Part shown: piece after piece, positions 1-8,444 of the stretch
How positions within the stretch are numbered: position 1 is the stretch's first letter
Layout of the letters: every line of letters begins with the position of its first letter
Origin: Venenivibrio stagnispumantis
GTDB lineage: Bacteria; Aquificota; Aquificia; Aquificales; Hydrogenothermaceae
Direction: 5' to 3'
Length of the DNA: 41,785 bases
Assembly: GCF_900182795.1 (NCBI RefSeq)
Contig: NZ_FXTX01000015.1
Span: forward strand, 1-41,785
Translations under genes and position numbers: made by a program
The notes under the pieces: generated by a model
What the model was told of the DNA's origin: nothing
Databases searched by the model: none
What the model saw: only the letters and a program-made list of their open reading frames with translations

Positions 1-69
1 TTATCAGAAAACCATCTTAAGAGTTTAACTTTTTATCCTTATATTAAGGAGGCTTTTAATGTGATATAA
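1..69 (+). CDS. C-terminal tail of an unidentified protein, cut by the window edge
   Basis: Reading frame 1 is open from the first base to a TAA at 67-69 and encodes 22 residues, ending LKSLTFYPYIKEAFNVI. I do not recognise the family. The reason to call it coding is that the minus strand at the other window edge (41711-41785) encodes a clearly similar tail (LKNLTFFPYIKNALLG), and both tails are followed at a similar distance by the same 12-base sequence. Two diverged copies of one gene at the two edges suggest a repeated gene, possibly a transposase of an insertion sequence, but that is inference. The rest of the gene lies outside the window. Confidence 0.6.
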   Translation, partial: LSENHLKSLTFYPYIKEAFNVI

Positions 70-160
70 TTATCATTCCTTTTCGGTTTTGGTATATTTT
101 GTATCCCCTGCCGAGATAAATAAAGCCTTTTTCAAACTTATGCTTTGGTATTACTCTCAT
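56..160 (-). CDS. possible small ORF, 34 residues, unknown function
   Basis: ATG at 160-158 is preceded by a strong Shine-Dalgarno sequence, AAGGAG at 173-168, with a 7-base spacer. The 34-residue product begins MRVIPKHKFEKGFIYLGRGY and is basic. It ends antisense to the tail of the gene at 1-69 and runs across the 12-mer shared with the right window edge. No family is recognised. The ribosome binding site is the only positive evidence; the overlap with a repeat-like region makes chance or a gene remnant quite possible. Confidence 0.27.
   Translation of the reverse strand: MRVIPKHKFEKGFIYLGRGYKIYQNRKGMIIISH
85..96 (+). repeat. 12-base sequence shared downstream of both edge gene tails
   Basis: GGTTTTGGTATA lies 15 bases after the stop codon of the tail at 1-69. 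The identical 12-mer occurs on the minus strand at 41701-41690, 9 bases after the stop of the homologous tail at the right edge. Conservation past the stop codon fits a repeated element whose noncoding end is also conserved, such as an insertion sequence end, but no terminal inverted repeat can be defined here. Confidence 0.5.
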
Positions 161-240
161 CTTAAAACTCCTTGAAAAGTTCCTTTATAATCAATACGTA
201 AAATTAAGTTTGAATAAAAATTCTATCCCGTTTTTGATAT

Positions 241-280
241 GCAGATTTCAAATTGGTATCAAATCCTGCCCCCGCAACCA
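241..280 (+). pseudogene. 3' remnant of an initiator tRNA (tRNA-fMet) gene, T-arm disrupted
   Basis: Positions 265-280 read CCTGC, CCCCGCA, A, CCA, exactly the spacing of a tRNA 3' T-stem strand, acceptor strand, discriminator and CCA end. CCCCGCAACCA is the known 3' end of bacterial initiator tRNA, and TTCAAAT at 247-253 is its T-loop. GCAG at 241-244 would be the other T-stem strand. Between loop and 3' stem there is an 11-base insertion (254-264) that partly repeats the loop (TCAAAT). Upstream bases (about 226-240) match an anticodon arm poorly, so no intact tRNA is present. Such 3' tRNA fragments often mark attachment sites of integrated elements. The initiator identity is from memory of the family consensus. 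Confidence 0.6.
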
Positions 281-417
281 ATAATAAATTTCATTTATTG
301 TAAATAAATTTAATTCTAAATCTTGCAAGCTATCACAAATTCAATTAAAGTACAAGAATAAAGACAATAAAGATGGAAACAATAAAAATTTATAAAATTA
401 ATAATTTTCTTATAAAG

Positions 418-441
418 AAAAACCTTCCGTGATAGGAAGGC
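418..441 (-). terminator. Rho-independent terminator of rpsO-pnp
   Basis: On the minus strand, shortly after the pnp stop codon, a stem of six G-C-rich pairs (CCTTCC/GGAAGG, 440-435 with 428-423) with a six-base loop is followed directly by TTTTTC. It is a textbook intrinsic terminator. The remaining bases between 161 and 417 hold no gene I can support apart from the tRNA remnant. Confidence 0.88.
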
Positions 442-453
442 TTATTTGATTTT

Positions 454-2559
454 TTATTCTATTAATTTATTTTTTGGTTCGTCAGATTCTTTTACATCTT
501 TGGCAGATACTTTTATTCTACCTTGATCATCTATTTCTGTAACTTTTACTTTTATAATATCTCCAACTTTAACTGCATCTTTTGCAGATTTTAATCTTTT
601 ATCACTAATTTGAGAAACATGTAATAAAGATAATTTACCAGGTAAAAGCTCTAAAAATGCTCCGTAATCTTCTACCCTTGTAACTTTTCCAAGATAAACT
701 TCCCCTACTTCTATATCCATAGTAAGCTCATTTATCATTTCTATTGCTTTTTCTGCATTTGCTTTATGAACTGAGTATATTTTTATTAATCCATCCGGTT
801 CTATATCTATTTTTACGCCGGTTTCTTCTATTATTTTCTTAATATTCTTACCTGCTGGACCTATTATTACAGGTATTTTTTCAGGTAAAACTCTAAGTTT
901 AACAACAGAAGGAGCATAAGGAGATAACTCTTTTCTTGGCTCAGGAATAGCTTGATACATTAAATCTAAAATATATAATCTTCCTTCTCTTGCTTTTTTT
1001 AGAGCTTCTTCTAAAATTTCTCTTGTTAAGCCTTTTATTTTTATATCCATCTGAATAGAAGTAACACCATCTCTTGTGCCTGCTACTTTAAAATCCATAT
1101 CTCCAAGATGGTCTTCATCGCCGAGTATGTCTGTAAGAATTACGAAACTATCTTCTTCTTTTAATAATCCCATTGCTATACCGGCTACATGTTTCTTCAT
1201 AGGTACACCGGCATCAAATAATGCAAGGGAACCACCACAAACGGTAGCCATAGATGTAGAACCATTTGATTCAAGAATATCTGACACAACTCTTATAACA
1301 TAAGGAAATTCTTCTTCAGAAGGTATTAAAGGTTCTAAAGCTCTTTCTGCTAAATTCCCGTGTCCAATTTCCCTTCTTGAAGGTGGTCTCATTGGCTTAG
1401 CTTCACCGGTGCTAAATGGTGGAAAGTTATAATGGAGCATAAATCTTTTAGTTACTTCTCCAAGCTCTATACTTTCTTCTATCTGTTCTTCCCCAGGAGC
1501 TCCAAGTGTAACTGCTACAAATGCCTGTGTTTGTCCTCTTGTAAAGATCGCAGAACCATGAATTCTTGGGAATACTCCGGTTTTTATCCAAATTGGTCTT
1601 ATTTCATCAGGTTTTCTTCCATCTATACGAATTTTTTCTTTTGCAACTTTTTCTCTCATTACATTACTTACAATCTCTTTATAGAACAATGAAGCTCTTT
1701 TTTTCTTTTCTTCTGGAATTTGTAGAACTATTATAGCTTCTTCAAAAATTTCTGAAATTCTTTTGTTTCTTTCTTTTTTATCTAATATATTAAATGCTTC
1801 TTTTAATTTTTCATAAGTTGCTTTTTTTAATTTTTCTTTTATATCTAAATCTTCTTCTACTGCAATTTTTATTTTTTCTTTACCGCATTTTGCTTTTAAT
1901 TCTTCTTGAATATCTATTAATTTTTTAAGTTCATTATGTCCAAACATTATTGCTTCTAATATTTCTTCTTCCGGAACTTCTTTTGCTCCACCTTCTACCA
2001 TTACTATTGCATCTTTTGTTCCGGCCATCACAATTTCTAAATCAGACTGGGCAATTTCTCTATATGTTGGATTTACTATAAATTGTCCATTTACTCTACA
2101 TACTCTAACTGCTCCAATAGGTCCTTCAAAAGGAGCTTCTGAAATTGTTAAAGCAGCAGAAGCCCCAACCATTGCTAAAACATCTGGGTCAAATTGGTCA
2201 TCTGCAGATAATGTGATTGCAGAAATTATTACATCATTATAAAAGCCTTTTGGAAATAATGGTCTGATAGGTCTATCTATATTTCTTGATATTAATATCT
2301 CCCTATCTGTTGGTTTTCCTTCTCTTTTTACAAATCCACCTGGTATTCTACCATAAGCATAACTTCTTTCTCTATAATCAACGGTAAGTGGTAAAAAATC
2401 TATATCCGCTATTGCTTCTTCAGAAATTACAGCAGTTACTAAAACTGCTGTGTCCCCTTGCCTTACTATTACTGCACCATTTGCTTGTTTTGCAAAATAT
2501 CCGGTTTCAATAATATAAGGAGCATTATTTATAATGGTTTCTACTTTAAATCCTTCCAT
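454..2559 (-). CDS. pnp: polyribonucleotide nucleotidyltransferase (PNPase)
   Basis: Encodes a 701-residue 3'-5' phosphorolytic exoribonuclease, a core part of RNA turnover that acts as a trimer. Two RNase PH-like domains are visible with a helical linker between them, then a KH domain (VIIGPAGKNIKK from residue 564) and an S1 domain (about 619-688). The catalytic-core motif TDILGDEDHLGDMDFKVAGT with its aspartates is intact. Length is typical of the family. The ATG overlaps the rpsO TAA by one base (TAATG), so the two genes are translationally coupled in the widespread rpsO-pnp pair. An intrinsic terminator follows. Confidence 0.98.
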   Translation of the reverse strand: MEGFKVETIINNAPYIIETGYFAKQANGAVIVRQGDTAVLVTAVISEEAIADIDFLPLTVDYRERSYAYGRIPGGFVKREGKPTDREILISRNIDRPIRPLFPKGFYNDVIISAITLSADDQFDPDVLAMVGASAALTISEAPFEGPIGAVRVCRVNGQFIVNPTYREIAQSDLEIVMAGTKDAIVMVEGGAKEVPEEEILEAIMFGHNELKKLIDIQEELKAKCGKEKIKIAVEEDLDIKEKLKKATYEKLKEAFNILDKKERNKRISEIFEEAIIVLQIPEEKKKRASLFYKEIVSNVMREKVAKEKIRIDGRKPDEIRPIWIKTGVFPRIHGSAIFTRGQTQAFVAVTLGAPGEEQIEESIELGEVTKRFMLHYNFPPFSTGEAKPMRPPSRREIGHGNLAERALEPLIPSEEEFPYVIRVVSDILESNGSTSMATVCGGSLALFDAGVPMKKHVAGIAMGLLKEEDSFVILTDILGDEDHLGDMDFKVAGTRDGVTSIQMDIKIKGLTREILEEALKKAREGRLYILDLMYQAIPEPRKELSPYAPSVVKLRVLPEKIPVIIGPAGKNIKKIIEETGVKIDIEPDGLIKIYSVHKANAEKAIEMINELTMDIEVGEVYLGKVTRVEDYGAFLELLPGKLSLLHVSQISDKRLKSAKDAVKVGDIIKVKVTEIDDQGRIKVSAKDVKESDEPKNKLIE

Positions 2560-2843
2560 TATTTGCTCCCAGCTGATTCTCTTAATCCAAGTTCCTCTAC
2601 TATCTTTTTATATCTTTCTTCACTTTCTCTTTTTAAATAATTTAAAAGTTTTCTTCTTTTATTAACAAGACCTATTAATCCTCTTCTTGAATGAAGGTCT
2701 TTTTTATTTGCTTTGATATGCTCTGTTAAATTATTAATTCTTTCTGTTAAAATTGCAATTTGTACTTCTGGAGAACCAGTATCTTTCTCATGTAATGCAA
2801 ATTTTTTAATTAATTCCTGTTTTTTTTCTACAGTTATTGACAT
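2559..2843 (-). CDS. rpsO: 30S ribosomal protein S15
   Basis: A 94-residue S15 with the family core ([40 protein letters not shown]), slightly longer at the C-terminus than the usual 88-89 residues. S15 binds 16S rRNA early in 30S platform assembly. The ATG at 2843 has AGGAGG at 2857-2852 with an 8-base spacer. It heads the rpsO-pnp operon. In other bacteria S15 represses its own mRNA through a leader structure; the leader here is short and no such structure was identified. Confidence 0.98.
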   Translation of the reverse strand: MSITVEKKQELIKKFALHEKDTGSPEVQIAILTERINNLTEHIKANKKDLHSRRGLIGLVNKRRKLLNYLKRESEERYKKIVEELGLRESAGSK

Positions 2844-2881
2844 ACAATAAGCCTCCTACAAAAATTTTTCTTCAAAAGAAT

Positions 2882-2910
2882 ATTATATCACAGATTTTAG
2901 GAAGATGTGA
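2882..2910 (-). promoter_or_regulatory. candidate promoter of rpsO-pnp
   Basis: On the minus strand a perfect TATAAT -10 box (2887-2882) lies about 40 bases before the S15 start. The hexamer 17 bases upstream is TCACAT (2910-2905), a poor -35, so strength is uncertain. It lies between tRNA-Leu and rpsO and would allow rpsO transcription independent of the tRNA and the efflux operon. Confidence 0.45.
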
Positions 2911-2920
2911 GATTTTTATA

Positions 2921-3007
2921 TGGTGGGAAAGGAGGGAATCGAACCCTCACGGGGTTGCCCCCAAGGGATTTTAAGTCCCTCGCGTCTGCCAGTTCCGCCA
3001 CTTTCCC
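2921..3007 (-). tRNA. tRNA-Leu, anticodon TAA
   Basis: An 87-base class II tRNA. The acceptor GGGAAAG pairs with CTTTCCC, followed by discriminator A and an encoded CCA (2923-2921). The anticodon loop in GGGACTTAAAATCCC places TAA as anticodon, and a long variable arm (about TTGGGGGCAACCCCGT) is present as expected for leucine. The T-arm reads GAGGGTTCGATTCCCTC. It lies between the end of the RND gene and rpsO on the same strand. Confidence 0.97.
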
Positions 3008-3037
3008 AAGAGAGATATATATTATAAATAATTTTTT

Positions 3038-6000
3038 TTAAAATTGCAACTTTCTTTTTAAGTAATGAAAAAATAAAGGAATAATATATAAATTGACAAT
3101 AATTGCAAATATTAAACCACCAATCATTGCTATTGCTAAATTTTGAATTATTTGAGTTCCTGTTCCAATAGCTAAGGCAATAGGTAACATAGCAAAAGAG
3201 TTTGATAACATAGTCATCATTATAGGTCTAAATCTTACAGATATTGCATTTAAAATTTTTTCTGTTTCAGTTATATTGTTTTGCTGGTTTTTCTCATAAA
3301 AATCAAATATAAGAATATTATTATTAATAACAATGCTTAAAACTATTAACATTCCCATTAAAGCTGTTATATCAATAGGTTTTTTAGTTAAAAATAAGCC
3401 TATAAAAACTCCTAAAAGAGTTAAAATAAGAGCCAATAGTATTGAGATTGATATATTAAGATTTTTAAATTGAAACATTAATGCTATTAAGATGACAATT
3501 ATAGAAATTATTATAACTATAAACATCTCTTTGAATGATTTTTGTTGTTCTTTGTAAAATCCGGATATAATAGGCGAAATATCCCGTGGAATTTGAGCTT
3601 TTCTTAAGGTTTCCTTCACTTCTTGAATGGCTTTTGACATATCGTTTCCTTTAAATCTTACGGTTATTATTGCAACAGGAGAAAGATTATAATGGGTTAC
3701 TTCAGCTTCTTTATCTTTTATTTTTATATCGGCAACATAAGAGATAGGTATTAATTTACCTAATTTGTTAGAATATATTTTTAAATCATTGATTTCAAAA
3801 AAATCCTTTTTTTGTGTAGTTAAAATCCGAATATTAAATATTTTTTCTCCCTGCATTATATTTCCTATAACATTTCCCCAATATATGTTATAAATTTGGT
3901 TGTAAATATCATTTATGGTTATACCGTAAATAGCTTCTGCATCCGGTTTTAAAGTTATTTTAATAGAAGGAGAAACATAATTTGTTTTAAGGTTTACTTC
4001 TTCTAAAATTGGTTGTTGTCTTAACATATTTTCTATTGATTGTCCTGTTTTTATAAGTTTTTCTGGGTCAGAACCATATAAAATTACGGAAATTGGAGCT
4101 TCTTCTCCCATTATATCCGCCAGTCTATCTTCTAAAACCTGAGGCAAATCAAACTCTTCTAAATTAGGAAATCTAGAATTTATTTTTTCTCTTAACTCTT
4201 CTTTTATTTGAAAAATATCCCTTTGTCTATCATTTTTTAAAACAACAAGGAAATCTCCGATATTAGGTTGAGTGATTATATTTCCTAAGGATGTTCCTAT
4301 TCTTAATGTCCAGCTTTCAACTTCCGGAATGCTATTTATAATTTCCCCAATATTCATAGCTTCTTTATAACTTTCTTCTAAGGATGTTCCGGTTGGAAAT
4401 TTAAAATCTAATACTAAATTTCCTTCATCCCATTTTGGTAAAAATGTTGAAGGTAATGTTTTATAAAGAAAAAAAGTTGTTATCATTCCTATAATAATAA
4501 TTGGAACAGAAATATAATCATACTTAAAAGATTTCTTTAAAAAATTGATATATTTTTCTTTAAATTTATCTATAATATCAATTTTTTTCTCTTCTTTTTG
4601 TGGTAAAAGTATATAAGCAACAACAGGAACAAAAAATATAGCTAAAAGTTGTGATATTAGATATGTTGCAACTAAAACTAATGCTAATTGTTTAAAGAAA
4701 ACTCCAACAATTCCGGAAACCAAAAGTAAAGGTATAAAGACAATAATAGATATAAAAGTAGCTATACTCATTAAAGGAATTATCTCTTTTGAGCCATCAA
4801 TTACTGCATTTAATTTATCTTTTCCTTGTCTTAGATGTCTTTCTATATTTTCTATAACTATAATTATATGGTCTATTAATCCACCTATTGCAGCTGCTAA
4901 TCCTCCAAGAGAAAATAAGTTAAAATCTAAATTGGTGATTTTAATACCTATAATTGTTATAAAAAATATTACCGGAATAATAAACAAAGTTATTAATGAT
5001 AATTTTATTTTTCTTAAAAATAGAAATATAATAAATACAGCAATTACACTTCCAAGTATTATTGCATCTTTAACACTTTTTATTGCCATTTCTACAAAAG
5101 CAGTTGAATCATAGGATTTTTTTATTATTATTCCTTGTGTTTTCAATTTCTGATTTATATTTTCAATAGTATCATCAACATTTTTTACTACTTCAACGGC
5201 ATTTGCATTTGGTTGTCGTAAGAGATTAAATACTACTGCATTTTCATAACCGGAAAATCCAGATATTGATTTTATTGGATTTGTAGAACTAACAATTATA
5301 GCTATATCTGAAAGGCTGATAAATCTTCCATTTGAAACAGGAATTTTTAGCTGCAAAAATTTATAAATATCTGTTGGTTTTTGATATAAAGATATAATAT
5401 ATTGTTTATGGAAAGAGTCTAACTGACCGATAAAATCAATTTTTGTCTGTTCTTTCAAATATGAAATGAGATTATTTATATCAACATTATAATTTTCAAT
5501 TTTGTTTAAATCTAAAATGATATGATATTCTTGCCATTGAGGAGCTTTTAACTCTATATCGTAAACTCCATTTACAGATAAAAGAATTGGTTTTATTTGA
5601 TAATAAAGAATTTCTGTCAATTTCTCTTTTGGTACAGAATTTGAACATATTCCATATATTGCTATTGGATACATACTTGGAGTTGCCTGTCTTACTACAA
5701 TATTTGAATTTGATGGTAATCTATTTTTTAATTCTGCAACTCTTGCCTGAACAAATTGTAAAGCTAAATATGGGTCAATATTCCAATCAAAATACATATT
5801 AATATCAGTAGAACCAACAGATGTTGATGATACTATTTTTTCTACATTCTGTATCGTTTTTAAAGATTCTTCAGCAGGTTTTGTAACTTCTAAAAGCATT
5901 TGTTCTACTGGTGCAAAACCATTTTCAATTGATACTTCTATCCTTGGAAAAAAAACATTCGGGAAAACATCTCTTGGAATATCCTTAGAAGAGATATAAC

Positions 6001-6082
6001 CAATATAAGAAAGTAATAATAAAGCTAATAAGATTGCAAATTTTCTTTGGATTAAAAATAAGAAAAAATTTTTTCCATTCAT
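3038..6082 (-). CDS. RND-family efflux transporter, inner membrane subunit
   Basis: A 1014-residue AcrB/CusA-superfamily proton-driven pump. It has the RND layout: one N-terminal helix, a large periplasmic loop (about 35-330), a block of helices (about 335-500), a second helix and loop, and a C-terminal helix block (about 855-1010). The TM4 segment carries a single aspartate (GGLIDHIIIVIENIERHL) instead of the Asp-Asp pair of AcrB, while the TM10 region reads GMLIVLSIVINNNILIF, resembling drug-type pumps. The substrate therefore cannot be assigned. The start overlaps the adaptor gene by 4 bases, and with the adaptor and TolC-like protein it completes a tripartite exporter. Confidence 0.93.
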   Translation of the reverse strand: MNGKNFFLFLIQRKFAILLALLLLSYIGYISSKDIPRDVFPNVFFPRIEVSIENGFAPVEQMLLEVTKPAEESLKTIQNVEKIVSSTSVGSTDINMYFDWNIDPYLALQFVQARVAELKNRLPSNSNIVVRQATPSMYPIAIYGICSNSVPKEKLTEILYYQIKPILLSVNGVYDIELKAPQWQEYHIILDLNKIENYNVDINNLISYLKEQTKIDFIGQLDSFHKQYIISLYQKPTDIYKFLQLKIPVSNGRFISLSDIAIIVSSTNPIKSISGFSGYENAVVFNLLRQPNANAVEVVKNVDDTIENINQKLKTQGIIIKKSYDSTAFVEMAIKSVKDAIILGSVIAVFIIFLFLRKIKLSLITLFIIPVIFFITIIGIKITNLDFNLFSLGGLAAAIGGLIDHIIIVIENIERHLRQGKDKLNAVIDGSKEIIPLMSIATFISIIVFIPLLLVSGIVGVFFKQLALVLVATYLISQLLAIFFVPVVAYILLPQKEEKKIDIIDKFKEKYINFLKKSFKYDYISVPIIIIGMITTFFLYKTLPSTFLPKWDEGNLVLDFKFPTGTSLEESYKEAMNIGEIINSIPEVESWTLRIGTSLGNIITQPNIGDFLVVLKNDRQRDIFQIKEELREKINSRFPNLEEFDLPQVLEDRLADIMGEEAPISVILYGSDPEKLIKTGQSIENMLRQQPILEEVNLKTNYVSPSIKITLKPDAEAIYGITINDIYNQIYNIYWGNVIGNIMQGEKIFNIRILTTQKKDFFEINDLKIYSNKLGKLIPISYVADIKIKDKEAEVTHYNLSPVAIITVRFKGNDMSKAIQEVKETLRKAQIPRDISPIISGFYKEQQKSFKEMFIVIIISIIVILIALMFQFKNLNISISILLALILTLLGVFIGLFLTKKPIDITALMGMLIVLSIVINNNILIFDFYEKNQQNNITETEKILNAISVRFRPIMMTMLSNSFAMLPIALAIGTGTQIIQNLAIAMIGGLIFAIIVNLYIIPLFFHYLKRKLQF

Positions 6083-7110
6083 TTTATTATTACCTCTGTT
6101 CCATCTTCAAGCCTGTAAGCATTTTGAATAATTATTTGGTCGTTAAGAGATAAATTTCCTGAAACTAACACTTCATTGCCTAAATCTTTTAAAATATTTA
6201 CCGGTCTAATTTTTGCTTTATTTCCTACTACAACAAAGATAAAAGGTTTATTATCTTTTATTATTATTGCTTCTTTTGGAATAGAAAATCCCTTTGTTTC
6301 ATTTATTTCTACCTGTGCAGTAAATTTATAATTTAATGGTAATGAAAAATCATTAACAGGATAGACTTTTACTTCTATTAAATTTGCTTCGGAGACAGGA
6401 ATAATTTCCTTAATTTTAGCAGTATACCATTTTTGTAAAACTTTTATTTTTATATTTTGGTTTACTTTCATTTGGGTAAGATATTCAATTGGAATGTATA
6501 AAGATAAAAAATTTTTCTTAGGATTGTATACTTTTGCTATTTGTGAACCAAGCTGAATATATGATTGATTTGGAATTATTTCTACTATGTATCCTTCACA
6601 TGTTGACAATATTTTTGAATTAACTTCCTGTATTTTTGAAAGTTTTAATTGATTTTTTAAATTTTCAAGTTCTAAATTTTTTGCAATAACTGTGTTTTTT
6701 AAATCTGATAAATCATTTTTTGATAATAGACCTAACTTGTATAATTCTTCATAATTTTTTAACTTTTTGTTTAGATTATTTAATTCTTCTTCCGAAAGAT
6801 TTATTTTATTCTTTAATGAGGCTATATTTGTTTTTAAAAACTCATTTTTAACTTCGGCAATTTTCATTCCTTTTTTTACAAAATCTCCTCTACCTATTAA
6901 AGTTGTTATATATCCTTCTGTTTTAGAATTTATTGTGCAAAAATTATCAATATTTACAACTGCCGGAACTTCTATTGTTAAATAGGAAATTTTTTCCATA
7001 GGTTTAGAAATTTTCACAGGAACAGCAACTTTATCTGTTTTATTTTCAAAATCTTCTGCGTAAATGTTAGATATAATAAAAAATAAAAATATATAGATTA
7101 AACTTCTCAT
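6079..7110 (-). CDS. RND periplasmic adaptor (membrane fusion protein)
   Basis: A 343-residue secreted adaptor. The N-terminal hydrophobic stretch (MRSLIYIFLFFIISNIYA) is a likely signal peptide. A lipoyl-like half (CTINSKTEGYITTLIGRGDF), a Lys/Leu-rich alpha-helical hairpin (about 110-155), the second lipoyl half (CEGYIVEIIPNQSYIQLGSQ) and beta-barrel and membrane-proximal domains follow in order. It would bridge the inner-membrane pump and the outer-membrane channel. It overlaps both neighbours by 4 bases, so the three genes form one operon. Confidence 0.9.
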   Translation of the reverse strand: MRSLIYIFLFFIISNIYAEDFENKTDKVAVPVKISKPMEKISYLTIEVPAVVNIDNFCTINSKTEGYITTLIGRGDFVKKGMKIAEVKNEFLKTNIASLKNKINLSEEELNNLNKKLKNYEELYKLGLLSKNDLSDLKNTVIAKNLELENLKNQLKLSKIQEVNSKILSTCEGYIVEIIPNQSYIQLGSQIAKVYNPKKNFLSLYIPIEYLTQMKVNQNIKIKVLQKWYTAKIKEIIPVSEANLIEVKVYPVNDFSLPLNYKFTAQVEINETKGFSIPKEAIIIKDNKPFIFVVVGNKAKIRPVNILKDLGNEVLVSGNLSLNDQIIIQNAYRLEDGTEVIIK

Positions 7111-8330
7111 TTGTAAATTTCCCCCGTTGCTAAATATTTAAGTAATTGATAATTGGAGTATATCTTAAATTGAGTTTGAATATAATTTTCCTTCGCTGAA
7201 AGATAATCTTTATAATAGTTATCAAGCATTATAAAATCAACAAGTCTCATCTGGTATGCTTTTTGATATTTATCAAGTATTTCTTTTAAGATTGAATATT
7301 TTTGCTGAATTAAAGGAAGTCTTTTTAATCCATCTGATAAAGAGCTATATATAGAGTTTATTTCTTGAATTATTCTTAACTTTTCTCTTTGTTGTAATAT
7401 ATCTATACTTTTTTCTTTTGTTTTTATGCTTAGTAAATTATATTTTGTTGCACCGTTTAATATTTTAAAGTTAATGGATGTTCCTATAAGGTTTTGATTG
7501 CCATTTCCGGTAGGGTCTTTATTTATTTGGTATTCATAAAAAATAGATAGGTTTGGATACCAATAATTCTTTTCTTTTTGGTAATCTGTTTCCAAGATAA
7601 ATTTATCTAAATTTAAAATTTTTAAATCCGGATATCTTTCTAAAATTTTATTTTGTATATTTTCCAAATCTTCTATCTTTTCCGGAATATTTATTTCTTC
7701 TAATTTAATATCGTTAACTCCGGTTAAAATTTTGAGATTTTTTTCAATTAAATCTTTATTTTCCTTATAATTAATAAGTTTTTCTTCTTCTGTTAAAAGT
7801 TTTGATTTCCATTTATCTTCTTCTACAGGAGGGAATAATTCATGTTGAATTGCATCTTTTGTAAATTTTAAATTTTTTTGTATCCATTCAATATTTTCTT
7901 GTTGTAGATTTATCAACTGATTATACAGCAATAAAGATGTGTATAAATCCAATATATTTTTAAAAAGCTGTTGTTGTTCTTTTTGTATTAAAAATTCGGC
8001 TTTTTCTTTTTCAAATTCATTTATTTTCAAATCGTATTTTGTTTTATTAAAAATATCAATATTATTTGATATATTTATTGTTGATATATCATAAAAATTT
8101 TGTAATTTTGTAGCTTTTATTCTTGAATAAGAAATATTAGAATTTAAATCTAAAAATCTACTTTTTCTTAGAGCCTCATCTTTTTGATTATAATATTCCT
8201 GATTTAGATAAATATTTTCTTGAAATTGTAGATTTTTTTTAGCTTTTTCAAATAGATTAAAAACCTCATCACCTTTGCTATTTTGTATATAACAAATTAA
8301 AATCAAGGTAAGAATAAATATTTTTTTCAA
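7107..8330 (-). CDS. TolC-family outer membrane efflux protein
   Basis: A 407-residue protein with an N-terminal signal peptide (MKKIFILTLILICYIQNSKG) and two long helical repeats separated by short beta segments, the pattern of TolC/CusC channels. The start codon is TTG at 8330-8328: GAGGG at 8342-8338 lies 7 bases upstream, and the nearby ATG at 8334 is out of frame. It is the first gene of the efflux operon. Its ribosome binding site sits inside the tail of a degraded hydrolase gene (8334-8444). Confidence 0.88.
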   Translation of the reverse strand: MKKIFILTLILICYIQNSKGDEVFNLFEKAKKNLQFQENIYLNQEYYNQKDEALRKSRFLDLNSNISYSRIKATKLQNFYDISTINISNNIDIFNKTKYDLKINEFEKEKAEFLIQKEQQQLFKNILDLYTSLLLYNQLINLQQENIEWIQKNLKFTKDAIQHELFPPVEEDKWKSKLLTEEEKLINYKENKDLIEKNLKILTGVNDIKLEEINIPEKIEDLENIQNKILERYPDLKILNLDKFILETDYQKEKNYWYPNLSIFYEYQINKDPTGNGNQNLIGTSINFKILNGATKYNLLSIKTKEKSIDILQQREKLRIIQEINSIYSSLSDGLKRLPLIQQKYSILKEILDKYQKAYQMRLVDFIMLDNYYKDYLSAKENYIQTQFKIYSNYQLLKYLATGEIYK

Positions 8331-8333
8331 ACA

Positions 8334-8444
8334 TTATCCCTCTACAATAACTTCTTTAAAAAACTCAATAACCTTCTTGATTGCTTTTTCTCTATCATTA
8401 TCCATAATTATAACATGATAAGAATTGTCTAATAAATTAATCAA
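8334..8444 (-). pseudogene. C-terminal remnant of an alpha/beta-hydrolase (Est30/monoacylglycerol lipase type)
   Basis: The minus strand between the D,D-carboxypeptidase and the TolC-like gene keeps a 36-residue open frame. It contains NSYHVIIMDNDREKAIKKV and ends at a TAA at 8336-8334. This resembles the C-terminal catalytic-histidine segment of carboxylesterases such as Est30 (pattern S-x-H-V-I-T-x-D-x-E). Two in-frame TAA codons sit immediately upstream (8450-8445), and no nucleophile elbow or core is present, so the gene is dead. Its end abuts and overlaps the stop of the upstream gene by 4 bases, as expected after a deletion. The family match is from recalled motifs. Confidence 0.62.

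Noticed and set aside
3038-6082. Assignment of the RND pump as a heavy-metal (CusA/CzcA) exporter
   Set aside because: The single TM4 aspartate hints at it, but the TM10 region is of drug-pump type and no metal-binding motif or regulator is nearby.
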